The notes under the pieces were generated by a model that was not told the origin of the DNA, ran no database searches, and saw nothing but the letters and a program-made list of their open reading frames with translations. The position numbers were made by a program, and so were the translations under genes. From the NCBI GenBank assembly GCA_002337545.1, contig DDGE01000054.1:17425-25892 (forward strand): a DNA stretch of 8,468 nt, given 5' to 3'. The DNA comes from Phycisphaerales bacterium UBA1910. GTDB lineage: Bacteria > Planctomycetota > Phycisphaerae > Phycisphaerales > UBA1924. Every line of letters begins with the position of its first letter. The first letter of the stretch is position 1. This document shows, one piece after another, positions 4,305 through 8,468 of this stretch.

Positions 4305-7161
4305 CGATCGGTGCAGGCTCGGATTCGATGTGCACGCGGAACCAGTTCCCGCGTTCGATGGTGTCCTGCAGCGCTTTGCTCGCCTGTTCAGCGGTGACTG
4401 CCCGGTAGCCATCGCGGATGTTCCAGAGATCATCGACCGTCCGCCCATGCACCCCCAGTGTGCTCAGGCGTGAGCTCCAGTATCCGGGTCGATCGAAGTA
4501 CCGATCTATCGATGCGACGAGCCGGTCCTGCACCGTTCCGAGTTCTTCCGCGTCGATTCCGTCGATCGAGAGCTGGTGCATGATCTCGCGGGCGCGTTGT
4601 TCGTGGATTGTTGGATCATCGGACCCGATTCGGATCATCATGGCCCACTGGTTTCCCAACGCTTCGCTCATGAAGACCTGCGCGTCGAGGCCTTCCTTTG
4701 ACAGCCCGATCTGTTCGGCCTCGCGTTCGAGGTGCTGATCGAGGACCATGACGGCGAGGATCGTGGCTCGGAGGTTTGCGAGGTCTCCCATCGATCCGCC
4801 CTGCACGCCCAGCATGAGGGCTTGATTCTCGCCGTGCACGCGTGTTTCCTGCTGGTTCCTGAACTGGGATCGCCGACTGTCCGTCTGTGTATCGGCTTGC
4901 GCTTGTTCGCTGAGTGGTTCTCGTGGGCTGAGCATGCCCAACATCCCGCTGGCCTGTTCGAGCGCAGCCGCCGGGTCGATGGCTCCGGCGATCCCGAGCT
5001 CGATCCGGGCGTTGTGCACGATCCGGGCGAGCGCACGCTGGGCGATGTCGATCGTGACGCGTTGGTCGTCTCGTTCCAGGAGTTCTGGGCGGTAGAGCTG
5101 GGCCAGTGCCCGATCGAGCGGATCGTCATCTCCGTAGTGAATCGGCGGCTCTGCGGCCCATCGCTCGAAGGCCTCGACATCGATCATGGGGCGATCGAGC
5201 ATGACATACATCAGTTCCAGCGCTGAACTGAGGGCATCTGCGTCCGTCTCGATCGTGAGGCGCACCCCGCCGACGGTTCGCCTGGCCTGCACATCGAGCC
5301 CGTGCGTTTCCTGATAGACGGCCAGCCATCCTGCATCGCGCTGCTCGGTGCTCGGGGTTTTCCATGCGAGCATGGCCGCATCGATCTCCGCGGCGCTGAG
5401 AGATCCATCCGCGAACATCGGTCCCCAGAGCATCACGCTGAGTTCGGTGCGGGAGCTTGTGCCCGCTGGGCGCGTCCAGATGCGGACGCCGTTGTCCAGC
5501 GTTCCGCCCCAAGTTCCCGATGCTGGGTGCTGGGTGATCTGCATTGGCCCGCTTGTGGCACGCTGGTCATCGAGCAGATCGCCGCCGAGCGATCGCATCC
5601 AGTCCGGATCGAGGGCGCTGATCTGTTTGGATCGCATGGACCGGGTAAATGATTCGAGCTGATCCTGCATCGCCCTTGCCTGATCGGACTCCCCGCCGCA
5701 GGAGACGAGGACGCGTAGAGAATCCGGCTTCACCAGTTGCCTGATGGCCTCGACGATCTCTTCATCGCGGATGGTGCTCATCAGCTCGGTCGCGATTTCA
5801 TCCCATCGACCGGGGCTGATGATTTTGCGTTCGCTGACCAGGAGCCACAGGTAATCCTGTGCCCGGACTCGCGAGCCCATGGTGCGCCATTCTTCCGCGT
5901 CGCGGTGCCAGCCGGCGAGCAGACCGGCTCGTGCCTGTACGACCTCTTCGCGCTGAGCCCCGTGTCGGGCGAGTCGTTCACGCTCGCTCAGCAGCAGCCC
6001 GATCGAGTCTTGCCATGTGCGCGGGTCTGTTCCTTCGCGCTCCACGACCCATTGCATGAGCTTGACCCGTCCGCCCAGTTCGAATCGATCGACCGCGATC
6101 TCGCTGTCGCGTCCGAGCTGCGCGATGCCGAGTCGCTCGATCCGTCGTCGGATCAGCTCCTCGGCGACCCGATCGATGACATACGCCCGCAACGCTTCTT
6201 TGGTGTCCGGTGTTTTCCAGGTTTTCTCGGCCCAGACGAGCACGGCCTGATGCTGATCCCACCCCGGCTCCTGCTCGAAGATCACGCTTTCACCGCCGAG
6301 CCCGTCCGCCGTGCTCGCGCGTTCGATCTGTGCGCCGGCTGGGCATTGGCCCAGAGTCGCGGTCACCATCTCGTCCAGATCCACGCCGGCGACATCCCCG
6401 ACGATGAGCAGTGTTGCTCGGTTGGCGCGGTATGCGACACGGGCGAACTGGATCGCGTCCGCGAGGCGGAGGTTGTCGATCTCTTCGGGATCAGGCATAT
6501 CCAGTCGTGTCCCGAGCGTCCCGTGTCCCAGCAGTCGCCCCATCCAGCGTTGTCTTGCGCGCATCATCGGATCGAGCATCTGCTCAACGCGTTCACTCAA
6601 GCGTGCCTGGCTGCGTTCGAAACCGGACTCTCCGGCAGCATCCCATGCGTCGGGATTGAGCAGCGTCGCGTAATACTTCAGTACACGCTCCATCGCGTCC
6701 GAATCGCCGACGGGCGCGTGACCGCTGAAGATCGTTTGGGCGAGAATGACCTGCACGCCTTGTGTCCGCTTGGGGTCCTGGGCTTGCTCGCTCTGGGTGG
6801 TGAGGATTGCCGTAATGGTTTCCTCGTCGAAACCCCTCACGCCTTGGGAGGACATGGCGGCGCATATCTGGGCGATCCCGCGGGTCTGATCCGTCTCATC
6901 GATCATGCCGGCATCGAGGATCAGCCACATCTGCAGCGCATCCTCGCTGGCCCCGATGCTGTGCTTGATCGATTCCTCGTGGGTCGGCACGACGACCACT
7001 TCGAGCCCGTTGCGGAGCCCGTAGCGACGCACGCCCTGGTCGTCCTCGATCTGATCTGCTGCAGATCCGGCGCACGCTGCCACCGTGAGGACGGCGATCA
7101 TCAGAGTGAAGAATGACGATTTCACGCTACGCTCTACCGCTGAGCTCTCTCGGCGCTTCAT
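4297..7161 (-). CDS. Exported M16-family (PqqL-like) protein lacking the zinc motif, probable pseudopeptidase
   Basis: A 954-residue protein with the layout of long M16 zinc peptidases, which carry two paired M16 halves. An N-terminal hydrophobic stretch at residues 17-29 precedes VAAC at 27-30, so it may be a lipoprotein with Cys30 lipidated, or it may be cut after AGSAA. The first M16 domain starts near RYGLRNGLEVVVV (47-59), and a second-type domain shows YRANRATLLIVGDV (244-257). A second half begins near residue 545. The catalytic HxxEH reads QICAA (98-102): both His and the Glu are lost, and the second half shows no HxxEH. It is therefore probably a non-catalytic subunit or binding protein. 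Its start overlaps the upstream stop in TGATG, with AGGAA (7172-7176) ten bases before the ATG, implying coupled translation. Confidence 0.85.
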   Translation of the reverse strand: MKRRESSAVERSVKSSFFTLMIAVLTVAACAGSAADQIEDDQGVRRYGLRNGLEVVVVPTHEESIKHSIGASEDALQMWLILDAGMIDETDQTRGIAQICAAMSSQGVRGFDEETITAILTTQSEQAQDPKRTQGVQVILAQTIFSGHAPVGDSDAMERVLKYYATLLNPDAWDAAGESGFERSQARLSERVEQMLDPMMRARQRWMGRLLGHGTLGTRLDMPDPEEIDNLRLADAIQFARVAYRANRATLLIVGDVAGVDLDEMVTATLGQCPAGAQIERASTADGLGGESVIFEQEPGWDQHQAVLVWAEKTWKTPDTKEALRAYVIDRVAEELIRRRIERLGIAQLGRDSEIAVDRFELGGRVKLMQWVVEREGTDPRTWQDSIGLLLSERERLARHGAQREEVVQARAGLLAGWHRDAEEWRTMGSRVRAQDYLWLLVSERKIISPGRWDEIATELMSTIRDEEIVEAIRQLVKPDSLRVLVSCGGESDQARAMQDQLESFTRSMRSKQISALDPDWMRSLGGDLLDDQRATSGPMQITQHPASGTWGGTLDNGVRIWTRPAGTSSRTELSVMLWGPMFADGSLSAAEIDAAMLAWKTPSTEQRDAGWLAVYQETHGLDVQARRTVGGVRLTIETDADALSSALELMYVMLDRPMIDVEAFERWAAEPPIHYGDDDPLDRALAQLYRPELLERDDQRVTIDIAQRALARIVHNARIELGIAGAIDPAAALEQASGMLGMLSPREPLSEQAQADTQTDSRRSQFRNQQETRVHGENQALMLGVQGGSMGDLANLRATILAVMVLDQHLEREAEQIGLSKEGLDAQVFMSEALGNQWAMMIRIGSDDPTIHEQRAREIMHQLSIDGIDAEELGTVQDRLVASIDRYFDRPGYWSSRLSTLGVHGRTVDDLWNIRDGYRAVTAEQASKALQDTIERGNWFRVHIESEPAPIAK
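6856..6870 (-). other. Degenerate zinc-binding motif of the M16 protein (QICAA in place of HxxEH)
   Basis: Codons 98-102. The surrounding RGIAxxxxxM context matches active M16 peptidases, so the alignment is clear and the loss of both His and the Glu is not due to a shifted frame. Confidence 0.8.
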
Positions 7162-7163
7162 CA
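7159..7163 (-). promoter_or_regulatory. TGATG stop/start overlap, translational coupling
   Basis: The TGA stop of the helicase-nuclease gene (7163-7161) shares one base with the ATG of the M16 gene (7161-7159). Ribosomes ending the first gene can restart on the second, so the two proteins are probably made from one mRNA in linked amounts. Confidence 0.75.
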
Positions 7164-8468
7164 GAACGGGGTTCCTGACTCAGATTCGTCGGTTTTTGGG
7201 TGGTTTTCGTCCGAAAAGGTCATCCCGGGTGCTTCCAGGATCATGCACGGCGCGTCGTCCCCCTTCGTGTTTCGGCATGCCGTCGATCGTGACCAGTCCC
7301 CATCGAGCATGCCCTGGATCGCTTTATCGATGGACGCGTGGATCTTCTTCATGTCCAGCGCGTCGAAGCCGATCGTCCCGATGGACCCGTCCTGCAGGCA
7401 CCAGTACTCACAGACGCTGCCGGGGCCCGGCTCGCCCAGGGCGTGTGTGAGGGCCATGGCGTAGATGCCCAACTGCAGGTCCTTCTTCTCCGGGTTGGTC
7501 AGCTTCTTGCTCGGATACCCCGTTTTGTAGTCGATCACGCGCCACCCGTCGCCGTTGGTGTCCACGCGATCGATCTTTGCTTTGAGGGTGTGCGTCACGC
7601 CGGCGTGTTCGTAGGGCATCTCGATTGCGCGCTCGACCTCCAGCAGGTGCGCGTCGTCCGCGTACATCCTGTTCCAGTACACATCGAGCACGGCGTCGAG
7701 CTGCTCGAGCTTCGAGGGGTCCATCTCCCGTTCGCGGGGCCAGTGGTGCATGAATCGTGCCCGCGTCATGCTGCGGAGTTCTGCGTACCCCGGGCGGTCC
7801 TTGCCCTCGGCGTCCGCACGCAGCCATTGCTTGTAGAACTGCTCGAGCCCCTCATGGACCGCGGTCCCGAGCACCGCGTTGACTTTGTCGTCCTGGTGGA
7901 GCTTGTGCACCTGCTCTGCGAGGAAGCATCGCGGGCAATGCAGGTAGCTGGAGATCTTTGAGAAGCTCAGTTTCAGTGGCGACGACAGTCCCGGGTGCAA
8001 CGGCGCGTCGTGGTCCGGGGCGTCCTGCTCCGCGAGAACATCGAGGAGCTGCTGCGCGTAGCCGCGGGTCTGCGCGTCCGTGATCCACCCCGGCATCTCG
8101 CCCGTGCGGAGCACCTCGTGCACCGCCGCCGCCCGGTCCGCGGCCGCGTTCAGCCGCGCGATCATCTCGTCGCGTTCGATCTCCCCGAGTTCGTGGGCAT
8201 CGATCGCGTCCGCCGCGTCGCGCCTGGCGCCGCGTTCCGCCTGATCGAACGCATCGCGCACGCGTGAGAGCGCTTTGAACTCTGCGCTCAGTCGGCTGAC
8301 CGCGTCCCCCGCACGATCCGGGTCGATGACCTCGTCCACATCGCGTTCGATCAGACGCTCCCCCAACGCTTCCTGAAGCTCCATTGCGTAGTTATCGACA
8401 CTGGTCTTCTTGGGGATCTTGGCGAGCAGGATCGCGCGGCGCTCCGCTCGGGTCAGCGCCACAAAGAA
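7161..8468 (-). CDS. UvrD-type helicase fused to PD-(D/E)XK nuclease, C-terminal part (cut by right edge)
   Basis: The frame is open to the edge and its first visible residues, FFVALTRAERR, are helicase motif VI of UvrD/RecB-type superfamily 1 enzymes, so a GTG at 8462 is not the true start. Numbering from the Val of VALTRAE as 1, a charged, mainly helical linker spans about 20-160. A RecB/Cas4-like nuclease domain follows: LSFSKISSYLHCPRC (165-179), His203 in GTAVHEG, Asp298 in KIDRVD, the catalytic VIDYKTG with Asp311 and Lys313, and QLGIY (330-334). Cys176, Cys179, Cys396 and Cys406 could hold an iron-sulphur cluster, but the usual CxxC spacing at the C-terminal end is absent (CRNT). The likely role is DNA end processing in recombinational repair, AddAB/AdnAB-like. 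It overlaps the downstream M16 gene by one base. Confidence 0.88.
   Translation of the reverse strand, partial: FFVALTRAERRAILLAKIPKKTSVDNYAMELQEALGERLIERDVDEVIDPDRAGDAVSRLSAEFKALSRVRDAFDQAERGARRDAADAIDAHELGEIERDEMIARLNAAADRAAAVHEVLRTGEMPGWITDAQTRGYAQQLLDVLAEQDAPDHDAPLHPGLSSPLKLSFSKISSYLHCPRCFLAEQVHKLHQDDKVNAVLGTAVHEGLEQFYKQWLRADAEGKDRPGYAELRSMTRARFMHHWPREREMDPSKLEQLDAVLDVYWNRMYADDAHLLEVERAIEMPYEHAGVTHTLKAKIDRVDTNGDGWRVIDYKTGYPSKKLTNPEKKDLQLGIYAMALTHALGEPGPGSVCEYWCLQDGSIGTIGFDALDMKKIHASIDKAIQGMLDGDWSRSTACRNTKGDDAPCMILEAPGMTFSDENHPKTDESESGTPF

Noticed and set aside
4208..4408. Plus-strand frame with a hydrophobic start after atpG
   Set aside because: It begins inside the atpG terminator hairpin, and its hydrophobic residues come from the 14-bp tandem repeats and antisense M16 sequence.
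5737..7116. Long plus-strand open frame (459 codons) opposite the M16 gene
   Set aside because: It is the mirror of a GC-rich coding sequence with clear M16 domain motifs on the other strand, shows no recognisable domain of its own and has no ribosome binding site.
8460..8462. GTG at 8462 as the start of the nuclease gene
   Set aside because: This Val lies within helicase motif VI and the frame stays open upstream to the edge, so the gene continues outside the window.
4297..8468. Helicase-nuclease plus M16 protein as an anti-phage defence module
   Set aside because: The helicase-nuclease fits ordinary AddAB/AdnAB-type repair, the M16 protein is exported, and there is no integrase, toxin, sensor or other defence gene in the window.

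Overview
The window is GC-rich, gene-dense bacterial DNA. Several genes lack a Shine-Dalgarno sequence and carry a TAnnnT box immediately upstream of the start codon. With the gene types and the pyrimidine-rich intergenic DNA this suggests a planctomycete (perhaps Phycisphaerae-like), but that is inference; no rRNA or other marker is present. I see no rRNA, tRNA, CRISPR array, transposase or phage gene. Most of the content looks like chromosomal housekeeping or accessory metabolism, not a mobile island.

Layout. The left edge (1-332, minus) is the N-terminal part of a short-chain dehydrogenase/reductase. Divergent from it is a gene for a tiny three-helix membrane protein (395-655), then a 148-bp nested palindromic element (671-818) that looks like a dispersed non-autonomous repeat. 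Next comes a divergent 6-pyruvoyl-tetrahydropterin-synthase-family protein (865-1245) lacking the usual catalytic Cys and Asp-His pair. It is followed by a striking low-complexity protein about 70% Asn, Gly, Phe and Trp with no Lys, Arg, His, Cys or Ile (1405-2016), closed by a rho-independent terminator. A PhnP-like metallo-beta-lactamase-fold hydrolase (2121-2933), a 57-residue ORF with a good ribosome binding site (3027-3200) and a solitary gene for the F1 ATP synthase gamma subunit (3300-4169) come next, the last ending at a strong terminator.

The right half (4297-8468) is transcribed leftwards and converges on atpG. Its upstream gene, cut by the right edge, encodes the end of a UvrD-type superfamily 1 helicase (motif VI visible) fused to a PD-(D/E)XK nuclease domain. 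Its stop codon overlaps the start of a 954-residue exported M16-family protein in TGATG, so the two are probably translationally coupled. The M16 protein has lost the HxxEH zinc motif and is likely a pseudopeptidase.

The plus-strand genes do not form one evident pathway; each seems to have its own promoter, several apparently directing leaderless transcripts. The points most worth pursuing are the leaderless-promoter pattern, the Asn/Gly/Phe/Trp-rich protein, the divergent pterin-synthase homologue, and the helicase-nuclease/M16-pseudopeptidase pair. I do not see a convincing complete new defence or mobile system.
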